From NCBI GenBank assembly GCA_012862575.1, contig BLSF01000087.1, forward strand, positions 50,000 through 113,999: a DNA stretch of 64,000 nucleotides, written 5' to 3'. The notes below the pieces were generated by a model. The model had not been told where the DNA came from and did no database searches. It saw only the letters and a list, made by a program, of their open reading frames with translations. Both the position numbers and the translations under genes were made by a program. This DNA comes from Parietichytrium sp. I65-24A (lineage: Eukaryota > Sar > Bigyra > Thraustochytrida > Thraustochytriidae). Position 1 is the stretch's first letter; every line of letters starts with the position of its first letter. Below are positions 39,825 through 50,155 of this stretch, piece after piece.

Positions 39825-40577
39825 AATAAACAGAACGCGTGGGCTGCAGGCATTGCCACACTTGCGACTCGGATGAACGTGCCACTCGCGCGCATGTCGC
39901 ATCGGTAGCCCGAACAGATCTTTCGTTCACTGTCAATGAAGTAGAATGCTTCAATTGGCAAGATTTTTTCGTGGGAGGAACGGTGTGCAATTATTTAGGG
40001 GGCCAGGGCCGCGGGCACTGTCTTCAATGCGCAAGTATACATGCATAGATACATGTATTCGGAAGGGCTGCGAGGAAAGAATTCGAAACTTGCATTCCCG
40101 TCTTCATGTTACGGTCAGGACAGCCAGGACAGTCAAGATATGAAATGACAAGATGTGAAGAGACCAAAGTGGGGCTACATGTTTGAAAGCGATCCGACAA
40201 AGTTAATAAAATAAATGTTTTGATATGCGCAAGTATACATAGATAGAGACGTGTATTCGGACCAGCCGCGAAGAAAGAATGCGAAACAACATCGACAGAG
40301 CTTGCCTTTCTTTCTTTGTCTACTGCCCATTAATTTATTTGACGATTGCCACTCGTCGACAAAGGTTGCGTTTCATGTCACGGTCAGAGCACTGAAGAAA
40401 CTGAAGTAGGGCTAGATGTTTGGAAATCGATCCGGAAAAGTTAATAAAATAAATGTTTTCATATATTTTCGTCACCCAGCTGCAAGGACCAATGTCATAA
40501 AAATACACAAAATTGCACACGTTTGCCTTTCTTTCTTCCCTCCCTCCCTCCCTCCGAGCTCATTTGTCTGCCAACAA
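39825..40577. other. Convergent 3' spacer with duplicated segment
   Basis: This 750 bp lies between the 3' ends of the bZIP-like gene (+) and the SLC25 gene (-). It holds an imperfect tandem duplication, each copy carrying AATAAA-type sites, and a CTCC run at 40540-40556. I see no gene. Confidence 0.7.
40029..40460. repeat. Imperfect tandem duplication with AATAAA sites
   Basis: The copies begin GCGCAAGTATACAT at 40029 and 40227 and end GTTAATAAAATAAATG at about 40200 and 40440. The second copy is about 40 bp longer through an inserted pyrimidine-rich segment. Copies have drifted by several percent, so the duplication is not fresh. A related pyrimidine-rich segment appears again near 40518. 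Confidence 0.85.
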
Positions 40578-41726
40578 CTACTGCACAGCGCGGTTGGAAA
40601 ATTTGCGCCAGAGAATGAAGCGAAGAATAAAGGCAGATATTTGTTCGTACGCAGCAAACATGAAGGCGGATGTCAAGCAGGTCTGCAGAAGCTTTGCCTC
40701 CATCCCGCTGTAGAGACCAGCGATACCTTCGGCCTTGTAAATCCGCAAGAGGCAATCCAAGGTGCTCGAGTACGGCTTCTGAGCAGGAGGAGCAAACTGC
40801 TTGCGCTTCTCCTCGGAGAGGCCATCTTCGGAGCCAGGTTTTGGTGCACTGTTTCGGCTGCCCTGCGCTTCTGCGCGCATACGCGTCTGAGCAATCTGAA
40901 TCGGGTATGTGACGACTGTGGCAATCATTTTCGCCACCGCGCCGAGGACAAGATACTCGATCGACGTAAGACTTGGTCCTGTGATTGCGTCGCTGACCAC
41001 GTTCTCCGTCTGGTCCTCCATAACATCACCAAAGTGAGTATAATCCTTGACGGCTGGGTCCATTTTGAGACGATACTTCAAGAGTACTCGCTTGAGCCAT
41101 TCGTAGCTGGCAAACTGCACAGACGGGTTTGACACAAGAATGAGCGATGGCCCCATACCCGACCACAATGTTGCGAGGCCGTCTTTGGCGGCGATGTTTT
41201 TCATGGCGTCAACGACTCCAGAGTATTTCTCTCCAGAGGCAGCCGTAGGCGACCCGCGCAGTTCTGCCATACTTTGCACAGCAAGTTTCGTGTAAGCCAC
41301 CCAGACCGGGGTGGTCATGAGGACGTTGAGCGTGCCAGCCACTGACGCCAGGAGCAGGTTGCTCAGAGGGCTATCGTTTGAGAGCACGCCCTTGGGCCTG
41401 CTGCGCCTCAATAGATACTGAAAGATGGTTTTGAGTGCAGTGAACCAGTAAAAATACACAAAGTTGGACGAGCCGAGGGCTACGAGCATGGGCTGCAGCC
41501 CGCGGTACAACCCTTGCCAGCCTTCCTTCTGAATGATGGCCTGCACGAGTTGCAAGGTATTGCCTTTCACGTCGTACTGGGTGCGTGGCAGCTGCTTGAT
41601 CGTGCGCACTCTGTCCAGCGGATACGTCAAAGCCATCGCCACTATGCTACCCACTGCGCCCGAGACCGCATGCGCCAGGGTGGTCCTGGAAAACAGGGTC
41701 GTCATTCCGTCTTCTCCGCGTCCCAT
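40578..41726 (-). CDS. Peroxisomal-type SLC25 carrier (SLC25A17/PMP34-like)
   Basis: Predicted 382-residue mitochondrial-carrier-superfamily protein, longer than the usual 300 because of loops after repeats 2 and 3. Three repeats are visible. The first signature is intact, Y-P-L-D-R-V-R at 35-41; the second is degenerate, T-P-V-W-V-A-Y-T-K at 139-147; the third is Y-P-I-Q-I-A-Q-T-R at 274-282. A degenerate second signature of the form TPxWVxxTxL and the SSNFVYFYWF stretch near 86-95 are features of the peroxisomal SLC25A17/PMP34/PXN group, which exchanges CoA, FAD, NAD or adenine nucleotides across the peroxisomal membrane. That sub-assignment is by eye. The ATG at 41726 starts a short hydrophilic N-terminus without a mitochondrial presequence. 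Confidence 0.87.
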   Translation of the reverse strand: MGRGEDGMTTLFSRTTLAHAVSGAVGSIVAMALTYPLDRVRTIKQLPRTQYDVKGNTLQLVQAIIQKEGWQGLYRGLQPMLVALGSSNFVYFYWFTALKTIFQYLLRRSRPKGVLSNDSPLSNLLLASVAGTLNVLMTTPVWVAYTKLAVQSMAELRGSPTAASGEKYSGVVDAMKNIAAKDGLATLWSGMGPSLILVSNPSVQFASYEWLKRVLLKYRLKMDPAVKDYTHFGDVMEDQTENVVSDAITGPSLTSIEYLVLGAVAKMIATVVTYPIQIAQTRMRAEAQGSRNSAPKPGSEDGLSEEKRKQFAPPAQKPYSSTLDCLLRIYKAEGIAGLYSGMEAKLLQTCLTSAFMFAAYEQISAFILRFILWRKFSNRAVQ

Positions 41727-41927
41727 TTTCAGCTGCTTGCCGAACCAGCGGCTTCACAATCCCCCTACGAACAACGACGAGTGACGAACTCTCCTTGCCA
41801 CTTGCCACGCAGCGGCTCTCGACCACCCTTGCTTACAGCTCTGGCAACAACCAACTCTCTCACCACCAGTGAGCTGCGAACTCGCCCGCGATGGCTCTCT
41901 GCCCTTCTGATTCCGGACTGAGACTGC

Positions 41928-42078
41928 GACCACTGCGACCACTGAGACCACTGCGGCAATTGCGATGACCTGCCTATTTCCCTTCCACTTTGCTCCCTTT
42001 TGGTTTGCATGCAATCACCACAGCAGAAACATCAGAGTGCCATCAGTGCCATCAGTGCCATCAGTGACATCAGTAACC
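41928..42078. repeat. Two CAGTG-type 9-bp arrays 5' of the SLC25 gene
   Basis: The nearer array, about 200 bp upstream, has three GACCACTGC units at 41928-41960, which read GCAGTGGTC on the gene's strand. The farther one has about 4.5 CAGTGCCAT units at 42033-42074. Both carry the CAGTG core that recurs in other 5' flanks here. Confidence 0.8.
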
Positions 42079-43570
42079 AGCACATCTCAAACAATACATC
42101 AACCCAGTACACTGACTATCACTGACTGATGGGAAAACAGCAAACGCCGCGACTGGGTGCTAGCGGTTGTGGTAGACAAAGAGTAGGCGTCCGACCCAGC
42201 ATGCATTACGCGCACTCTCTCCTCTCATGTCACGGCCTCCTCTCTGTCCGTCTTTTCCAAGGTGTTACGGTTCACTACTGAAGCGTGTGGGATGGCTGGG
42301 TATAGGACTGGGTAAGAGTGCCTAAGCGTGGCTTGGAGATGCTTGGAGGCTGAAGATGAGAAATCCCGGTTCCTGAGGAAGGAACCGGACGAGCAGGTCC
42401 TGGTTCTTACGAAGTGGAGCGTAAACAAACCTTACCGGTACCGGGAGGTGGGGTGAGAATAGTTCAGGAGTCAGAACGTGAGTTCAGAAGTTAGGATTCA
42501 CGAACGCGCGAGAAAGAGTTATGGAGATGCAATGCTCCAAAACTCCACAAGGCTTTCGAAGAAAAGTCCGGCGGGGCCCCGCCACCCTTGGCACGATGCG
42601 CTTGCGAGAGCTCGTCAGGGTCGTTGGCTCAGTTGTACAGTGCTTTTCAACTCCGCTTTCGACCTCCGCAGAATCAAGAGTACTCGGGGTCGCGTAGGTA
42701 CTACACTTCTGCTCCCCTCAAGAAACAGCAAAGACGCAGGTCATCCATCATTGCTGACCCGATCTGCAGCCGATTTCGAACCCAGTTGTCACCAGAATTG
42801 TCAGAATTTCAGAAAGGCTAGGCCGCTACGGGGTGGCGTTTCCAAATCCTCACAAACTCTCTTTCATTCGCCCGTGGCACCTACTGGCACCAGTGGCAGT
42901 GCTTTCCAAAGTGGAAGCAAGTTTAAAATTGCGCTAGTTTTCCGCTATAGCCTTTCTTCCTGCGGGGTCTTGAGATGTCTTGAGAGGCCGCACCTTCCCG
43001 AAGCGCGACACAGGCAGATCATTTACGTATTTCCCCGGTACTGAGTACTGCGGCTGGCACTGACTCCAGTAGCTCTTGAAGCTTATTTGCCTGCAAAATC
43101 CATTTCTAGGAACATGGGAAATTGGGAAAATGACAAACATCACGGGGTGAGGATAAACCTGTGCACGAGCTTGGAACCTAAAACGGAATCATACGAAATC
43201 CTCGCTACATCTGATTCGTGACCCGGGTGGAACGCTGCCCTCTGTAATTCTCTCTGGAACCCGAACCCACTTTGTTTTGCATTTAAAAAAATCAGGCACA
43301 TAGGCACATGAGGCTCACGAACAATTCGGTTTGGAGCCGCTCTTACATCACCTGACATCATCATCCTGGCCCTATGGGCACTAAGGTATGAAGTAGATGC
43401 GCCATTTTGGAGTTTATTTGTGTCTCGAGGTGACGTTGAGGTAGGAGGCGCAGCTTTCATTTCATTCCGTATCTAATCAGTGCCTACATATGCCTACAAC
43501 CGCAACTCATGAATGAACGTATGGTACTCTAGGTGGTATAGGAGCCGACTAAAGCTATGATAGGTATAAA

Positions 43571-44145
43571 ATGTACTCCGCTGCCTTTGACGACTCACTG
43601 CCAGTGGCGGTATTCCATGCCTCTCGCTACCAGGTAAGTACTTATCTCTCGCTCCTCTCGCCACATCAAAGTTGCGATGTCAATCCAACGTCGACGCAAT
43701 CTGCCATAGTCCCACGTGGCCGCTCCACGACCATGCACGACCATCCAAAACCACCAACGACAATGCCACCATCATCTTTTGAATTCTGTTCTGAACATTG
43801 GACTCTGAGTTCGTGAATGTATTTGTGCGCACTCCAACTCTAGCGACGGGGCTAATCACCACTCAGCACGACCCACCCCGACTCGAAGAAGATTGGCGAA
43901 GCGCTCATGTGAAGAGTGTGGGTTGTAAGGTTGCCACTGGAACTGCCATTAATACTCGCACACGGCGCTTGCGACTCAGGGTTTGGAGAATTTGGGAGAT
44001 GCTTGAAGGGGCCAAAGAAAAGGGGCTGCGAGCGAGCACAAAATTTGTCGCCAAACGGCACGGAGTGGTGCACACCATCTTGCGTCATTTGCTCCGAAAG
44101 CTTGCTTACGATGGTCGCGGCTCGTTCTTTCATTCCGCACTTTGA
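43571..44145 (+). CDS. Tentative two-exon small basic protein
   Basis: A candidate only. Exon 1 (43571-43633) has an ATG and 21 codons and ends in CAG followed by GTAAGT, a perfect donor. The intron (43634-43866, 233 bp) ends CTAATCACCACTCAG, a good branch-plus-acceptor. Exon 2 (43867-44145) continues in phase 0 to a TGA. The product would be 113 residues, with a basic helical C-terminal half whose pattern (LRASTKFVAKRHGVVHTILR) looks like a helix-turn-helix. A TATAAAAT box directly abuts the ATG, which is too close to serve this start. The opposite strand is also open here, so the model could be wrong. Confidence 0.3.
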
Positions 44146-45838
44146 ACCCGTCAGTACTTGTACCGAGTTGAGTACTTTTCCTGTAGGCTTTTGCTCGGCT
44201 GCTTGCCAGACCTTGCCGACATGACCTGGTCCTATACTGGTGTCTTACTCATCCCAAGAGGGCCAAATCTCATTACTGTATTCGTACAAAATCAGAAACC
44301 TCTTGGTGCTTTGGAACTCAACCGAGGTGTCTGAATGCTAGCTCCACAGCAAGCTGTACGTCCATGTGACCCAGGGTGTCGTTCTCTGAACGGTTCCATC
44401 GCCAGACTGCCTGAAGAACTGAGTCAGATGGCTATGAGACTGTGTCTCCCCTCTCTTTTCCTTTAAAAGTCGACACGCTCAACTCGCGAGTGTACGGGTA
44501 CATGGAGTGCTCACTTCTCATACTGTCAAGTCAACTCTCTACTTCGCATCATGTTTTCTTGCTAACTCTCTGCGTAACGAGGCCCAAAGCCGTGACTATT
44601 CTCTGCAGCTCTACCCGTTATTGCTATAGGCGATGGAGTCTAGTAAAAGGATGGGCAAAGACAACTTCTCTGTTCCAACTCCACTCTGTTTGGTCGCTTG
44701 TTTGAAAAAAGCAAATTCTCACGGCGCCGAATTCACTTTTGGCCTGGATGGTGTTGATCAAAGTGCGCAAGAGCAGTTGGCGCAGACAGAATACTTGGAA
44801 TCGTGAATTCTTTATGTCCCTCTTGAATACCTAAATTTACTCCGTCTGCATACTGTTAATTGCGCTGTGAGCCTGAGGAGATAGATGTGAGGAGGAACCA
44901 TCTCTCTCGATCACAGTTACCGTATCACAGCAGAACATTTCCGCCAAGAAGCGGTGAACGCCGACACGTCCTAATCCTGGTGAGACTCACTTAGTCCAAG
45001 CTCTATAGTGCTGGGAGGTGTGTACTAATAATAACGGTGGCAATGGATGGCAATAGTACGTGTGGAAAATAGTGCCGACTTAGCCGACTTCCAAGTTCCG
45101 CGATTCATGTGGTGTCAGTAGCGTAAGCATGCTACGGGCGAGCTATTTCATCTGCACTAGCAGCACTATGAGTGCCAGACGGAGTAATCGTTCTAAAACG
45201 GTTTGACCCAGCAAGGACTCGGACGGCAAGGAAGAGCTCTGCTCCTCACATTGGCTCACGGCCCGTCTGCCTACATTTCCATCTTTTTCCCGCCTGATCT
45301 TCTGCCTGTGTCGTCGCCCAGATGACGAGCAGTTGGCGATAGCTGGCGCAGCGAGGATGCCCGATGAAGAGCTTGAAGGGTGGCTATGCGATCATGGGAC
45401 GGCCTGACTTGATCTTTCGATCCCAGCCTGGCGCCCCCCTTGATCATAAACTATGTCTGGCTGGAGGGTCACAACTACATGGAACGACAACCACTTTTGT
45501 TTCTTCCGTCACTTATTTCTGGCCAAGTCTGGTTGGGGGTTTCGAAGTGTTTCGGACTTGGCTTACTGCTGCAATAGCTCCCGCTACCAGTCCTTGAACT
45601 TTAGTGCAACACAGCTATTACTCGCAATAGTGCAGACAGTGGGCACTGAAGGTGAGTACTTGCAAGTGTTTCGAGTAGGACCACGGTAGTGAAACACTAG
45701 TAAAAAGTAGACCTCCAGGTGATCGTCACTCAATCAATGTTGGCAAGGCGGCAGACCAACTTTCGACTGCAGACCTCTTTTGCTGCTCTGCTGCTTTGGA
45801 GGCGGATTGTTGGAACGGCGAACTGGCCACGGCGCACG

Positions 45839-48800
45839 ATGCCAGAATCACCTCAGGACGAGGTGTTCGACTCGAATGATGAAGAGCATGTCTTGCAGCT
45901 GGCGAACGCCAAAGCGCGCGTGGAGTCGCCAGAGGTGAGAGCGAACTTTATCTCAAGATGGCTGTTCATGTGGGTCACCCCCATCTTCAAGCTAGCGTCT
46001 AAGAAGCGCAAGAAACTAAAGCAAGAGCTTGACCAAGACGATCTCTGGGAACTTCCTGAAGGCGACAAGACCAGCGCGCTCGCAGATAAGTTCTCTGCCA
46101 TCTGGGACAAGAAAACGAAGGCCAAACTACAAGGTAGCGATCGGCGCCTCACTAATGCAGAGGCCGGCTCTGTTCTTGTGTGGTCCATGTGGAGTGTCGT
46201 GAGTGGACTCATGATCAAGTCTGGAGTTCTCAAGTTTCTCGCATCGAGCATGCAGTTCTCGTACCCGTTTTTCATCAACCAAATCCTTTTGTTCGTGCAA
46301 AGCTTCGTGTCGGAGGAGTCGACATACGAGTGGTGGTACGGGTATGCAATAACTGGAGGGTTTTTTGGGGTGCTCATCACCAAGGCTCTTGTGGAAAACA
46401 TGTACTTTTTTCTTGCCTTCCGTGCTGGATACCGGGGAAGAAGTATCATCACCACCAAGGTCTACCAAAAGTCCCTGGTACTTGCTGCCTCCGCCCGGCA
46501 GACCATGACCGTTGGCCAGATTGTCAATCTCATGCAGCTGGACTCAACCAAGATTGAGTTCTTCATTGCCATGGGTGTTCATGTACTCTGGGATGCAGTG
46601 TACCAGATTGTGGGCAATATGGTGGTTCTTTACTTATACATCGGCGTGTCTGCATTCGTGGGCCTTGGTGTAATGGTGTTGGCCATCCCAATGCAGATGG
46701 TGATCTTTTCTAGAATTAATGCAGCGCAAAAGAAGACTGTCAAGTTCACGGATAGTCGCGTAAAGCTCACCAACGAAGTACTACAAGGCATCATGGGGAT
46801 TAAAATGGCTGGTTGGGAGAACCAGTACGCGAGTTTGATCGGTGACTTTCGTGACAAGGAACTCACCCACTTGAGAAAGATCATGTACCTCAGCGCTTTC
46901 TCCGTGGCGTATATGATGGCTCTTCCAGCTTTTGTCGCGGTGGCGGCTCTGACTGTGTATGCTTTGCAGCGCGGCGGGGCAATCGATGCCGCAACCTTGT
47001 TTACCGCTCTGTCTGCATTCTCTCAGCTGCGCTTCCCGCTCATGTTTTTGCCCAACGCCTTCACGCAGCTTTCCCAAGCCCTTGTGAGTCGGACCCGTAT
47101 CGGCGATTTCCTTGCTCTCGACGAGGTTTCCACGGAGGGCTTTCACCACGACGAGTTGGCTGACGCGGACGGCAAGCGTGGGTCTAAGGGAGGTGTTGCT
47201 CTGGAGATCAGAGATGGAAAATTCTTTTGGCTGAAGCCGGCTTCTGGGCAATCTACAAGCAACAGCTTTTCAAATGAAGTGTCAGTGTACATCAAACCAA
47301 GCGGCGAATCTAAAACGTCGCTGAAGGATGGAGGAAATGCTGGCGCGGTCACGCCAGAATCCCCAAGTGGGGAGCCACGTCCGGCTCTCGAGGGCGTCAA
47401 CCTCAAGGTACGAACTAATTCCATCGTTGCAATTGTCGGCCCGGTGGGGTCCGGAAAGTCGAGCTTGGTAGGCGCAATGATCAACGAGTTATACCGCGCA
47501 AAGGGTGAGGTAATAGTGAACGGTAGCATTGCTTACGCTGCGCAGTCGGCTTGGATTTTCAATGACACGGTTCGAGCAAACATTCTCTTCGGAGAGCCTT
47601 TCGACGAGAAACGTTACCGCAAGGTTCTTAAAGTGTGCCAGCTTTCTCACGATCTAGAGATTCTTCAAGATGGAGATATGACAATGATTGGAGAGCGTGG
47701 AATCAACTTGTCCGGCGGGCAGAAGCAGCGTATCTCGGTTGCGAGAGTGGCGTACTCCAGAAAATCAATTGTAATTCTGGACGATCCATTGTCGGCCCTG
47801 GACCCAGAAGTGGCCGGTCGTATGTTTAACGAGTGCGTAGTGAAGTTTTTGAAAGATCGCACTCGAATTTTGGTCACAAACCAGCTCAACTTTTTGGCTC
47901 AGGTAGACAAGGTGATCGTACTCGAGACGACCGAAAATGACGGTGGGCGCATCGTCGAGCAGGGGCGATTTTCTGCTTTGATGAGCTCAGGACTCGATTT
48001 TTCGAAACTGATGAACAAATACCAGGGCAAGGATGAAGAGGCTGACGAGGAAACTAATGAGCAAGGCGATAACAACCGGCTCAGCTTGGAATCCGGCGCT
48101 TCAGAAGGCATTCAGATCACCATCCCTGAGATGGCCGTTCCTGGCAGCGGCAGCGCTACCTCCGAAGCACAATTTCAGCAGGCTACGTTGGGTGAGGACG
48201 ACGAGGACGAGGGTGAAAAGAGGTTGTCATCTCGAATCGAGGATCGCCGCCTCTCCTCCTCGATGCTGAGCACCGGAGACAAACAAGACATTGTCCATGG
48301 TGGAAAAGGCAAGGAGCTCATGCAAGTTGAGGAGCGTCAGCAAGGTGCCGTCGCCTTCAGAGAGTACCTCGGGTACTTCAAATCTGGCGGGGGGTATTGC
48401 TTTGCTTCCTTTGTGTTTGTGATGTTCATTCTGAATCAGATCTCAAACCTAGCCAACACCGCGTGGGTCTCCTTCTGGTCAGACGATAGCGAATACGAGA
48501 ACTTCTCATTTCACTTTTACCTTGTGGGATATGCTCTAACGGCTGTCCTTTTGGGTTTCCTGGCATGGTTTCGATCCGTTTTGATGTTCACCATGGGTCT
48601 CAAGGCGTCCAAGTCCCTTCACACAGGAGTTTTAGGCTCAATTTTGCGCGCCCCAATGTCTTTTTTTGACACCACCCCGATTGGCCGCGTAATCTCTCGT
48701 TTCTCCAAGGACTTGTTTCTCATCGACACCCAGATCCCGATGTTTTACTCGTTCTTCCTTTTCACCGTCACGTACGTCCTATTTACCTTGGTGACCATTG

Positions 48801-50155
48801 GATACACGACCTACCAGTTCTTTTTCGCGGTGCCCGTACTGCTGATCATCTATTTCTACATCCTCTCCTTGTACAGGCCGCTAGCTCGTGACTCGAAGCG
48901 TATTGAGGCTATCTCGCGCTCACCAGTCTTTGCCAATTTTTCTGAAACCCTGGGAGGCTTGTCGACGATTCGTGCTTTTAATTTCGCGGAAAGATTCAGA
49001 GCAAATAACTCGTTTAAAGTTGACGAGAATCTCAAGGGGTGGTACCTTGTCAGAGTGATCGAGAGATGGCTCACCATCCGACTTGAGATCCTGGGAACCA
49101 TCATCACCATCCTTGCTGCCTCCTTGGCCGTGTATGCGGCATCCAACGGCACGTTATCCCCGGGCCTTGCGGGTCTCAGCTTGACATTTTCGATGAGTGT
49201 GACCAACTTGCTCAACCAGACCGTCCGAAGCTTTGCGGAGCTAGAGGCTGGCATGAATTCCGTGGAGCGCGTGTTGCACTACACCCATAATATTGACCAG
49301 GAGGCGAGTTTCGAAAGCAAAGCCCCTCCCGCGAAGGACTGGCCACAGCATGGTGAGGTCGTGCTTTCCGAGCTTCGGATGAAGTACAGAAAGGACACGC
49401 CATTTGTACTCAAGGGCGTGTCCTTGACCATGAAAGGAGGCGACCGCATCGGTGTGTGCGGCCGCACCGGGAGCGGCAAGAGCTCGTTGCTGCTATGTCT
49501 TTTGCGCCTCGTCGAGCCAGAATCGAACGAGGATGGCTCTGGCCCAATCTTTATTGATGGCGTTGACATTTCCAAGATCGGCCTGCACGAGCTCCGACAC
49601 AAGATTAGCATTGTTCCGCAGAGCCCTGTACTTTTTAGCGGAACTGTTCGTAGCAACTTGGATCCATTCAATGCCTTCAGTGACGAAGAAATTTGGCAGT
49701 CACTGGGCAAGTGCGCTCTAACTAAGAGCGTCGAAGAAAATGGCGGATTAGATGGAGAGGTGAGCGAGTACGGAGAAAATTTTTCGCAGGGCCAGCGTCA
49801 GCTTCTCTGCCTTTCCAGAGCCATCCTGACGCAAGCCAAACTTTTGCTCCTGGACGAGGCAACTAGTTCCGTGGATTATGCTACTGATGCGGCAATCCAA
49901 AACACCATTCGAAACTCTTTCACAGACTGCACCATCATCACCATCGCACATCGTCTCAATACTGTGATCGACAGTGACAAAATCTTGGTGCTAGATGGCG
50001 GGAGCGTTGCCGAGTATGCCAGCCCAGGCGCTTTACTTCGAAACCCAAAGTCAGCTTTTTCTTCTATGGTGAACGAGATGGGATCAAAAATGGCAAGCCA
50101 GCTGCGTAGCCAGGCGAGAAACAGCAAGAGACGTTCACGCGAAAGCAACCAGTAA
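45839..50155 (+). CDS. ABC transporter, subfamily C (MRP-like)
   Basis: Predicted 1438-residue full transporter with the order TMD1-NBD1-TMD2-NBD2 and no extra N-terminal TMD0. ABCC proteins use ATP to export glutathione, glucuronide and other conjugates or organic anions from the cytosol. NBD1: Walker A GPVGSGKSS at about 533, LSGGQ signature at about 623, Walker B ending D-D-P instead of D-E, which is the usual non-catalytic ABCC NBD1. NBD2: Walker A GRTGSGKSS at about 1207, FSQGQ signature at about 1314, Walker B with a normal D-E-A-T-S at about 1338. A Ser/Gly-rich insert of about 40 residues (470-515) separates the first strand of NBD1 from Walker A. The regulatory linker at about 725-835 is acidic. 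Another in-frame ATG lies at 45737; 45839 is preferred because it starts the usual short acidic N-terminus. Confidence 0.93.
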   Translation: MPESPQDEVFDSNDEEHVLQLANAKARVESPEVRANFISRWLFMWVTPIFKLASKKRKKLKQELDQDDLWELPEGDKTSALADKFSAIWDKKTKAKLQGSDRRLTNAEAGSVLVWSMWSVVSGLMIKSGVLKFLASSMQFSYPFFINQILLFVQSFVSEESTYEWWYGYAITGGFFGVLITKALVENMYFFLAFRAGYRGRSIITTKVYQKSLVLAASARQTMTVGQIVNLMQLDSTKIEFFIAMGVHVLWDAVYQIVGNMVVLYLYIGVSAFVGLGVMVLAIPMQMVIFSRINAAQKKTVKFTDSRVKLTNEVLQGIMGIKMAGWENQYASLIGDFRDKELTHLRKIMYLSAFSVAYMMALPAFVAVAALTVYALQRGGAIDAATLFTALSAFSQLRFPLMFLPNAFTQLSQALVSRTRIGDFLALDEVSTEGFHHDELADADGKRGSKGGVALEIRDGKFFWLKPASGQSTSNSFSNEVSVYIKPSGESKTSLKDGGNAGAVTPESPSGEPRPALEGVNLKVRTNSIVAIVGPVGSGKSSLVGAMINELYRAKGEVIVNGSIAYAAQSAWIFNDTVRANILFGEPFDEKRYRKVLKVCQLSHDLEILQDGDMTMIGERGINLSGGQKQRISVARVAYSRKSIVILDDPLSALDPEVAGRMFNECVVKFLKDRTRILVTNQLNFLAQVDKVIVLETTENDGGRIVEQGRFSALMSSGLDFSKLMNKYQGKDEEADEETNEQGDNNRLSLESGASEGIQITIPEMAVPGSGSATSEAQFQQATLGEDDEDEGEKRLSSRIEDRRLSSSMLSTGDKQDIVHGGKGKELMQVEERQQGAVAFREYLGYFKSGGGYCFASFVFVMFILNQISNLANTAWVSFWSDDSEYENFSFHFYLVGYALTAVLLGFLAWFRSVLMFTMGLKASKSLHTGVLGSILRAPMSFFDTTPIGRVISRFSKDLFLIDTQIPMFYSFFLFTVTYVLFTLVTIGYTTYQFFFAVPVLLIIYFYILSLYRPLARDSKRIEAISRSPVFANFSETLGGLSTIRAFNFAERFRANNSFKVDENLKGWYLVRVIERWLTIRLEILGTIITILAASLAVYAASNGTLSPGLAGLSLTFSMSVTNLLNQTVRSFAELEAGMNSVERVLHYTHNIDQEASFESKAPPAKDWPQHGEVVLSELRMKYRKDTPFVLKGVSLTMKGGDRIGVCGRTGSGKSSLLLCLLRLVEPESNEDGSGPIFIDGVDISKIGLHELRHKISIVPQSPVLFSGTVRSNLDPFNAFSDEEIWQSLGKCALTKSVEENGGLDGEVSEYGENFSQGQRQLLCLSRAILTQAKLLLLDEATSSVDYATDAAIQNTIRNSFTDCTIITIAHRLNTVIDSDKILVLDGGSVAEYASPGALLRNPKSAFSSMVNEMGSKMASQLRSQARNSKRRSRESNQ

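Larger units (their letters stand above)
41727..45838. other. Long spacer with one tentative gene
   Basis: About 4.1 kb. CAGTG-containing arrays at 41928-41960 and 42033-42078 lie 5' of the SLC25 gene. A tentative two-exon gene on + (43571-44145) is listed separately. The open frame at 42478-43044 starts only at a GTG and matches nothing I know. The rest has scattered GTAC palindromes and shows no gene. Confidence 0.45.

Noticed and set aside
42608-42670. tRNA-like A-box (TGGCTCAGTTG)
   Set aside because: No B-box at the right distance and no acceptor-stem pairing.
42478-43044. 188-codon frame as a gene
   Set aside because: Starts only at GTG, irregular composition, no family resemblance and no splice support.
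45364-45689. Upstream exon of the ABCC gene
   Set aside because: A donor (GAAG-GTGAGT near 45650) and an acceptor (CTCCAG near 45718) exist, but joining them puts the ABCC start out of frame.
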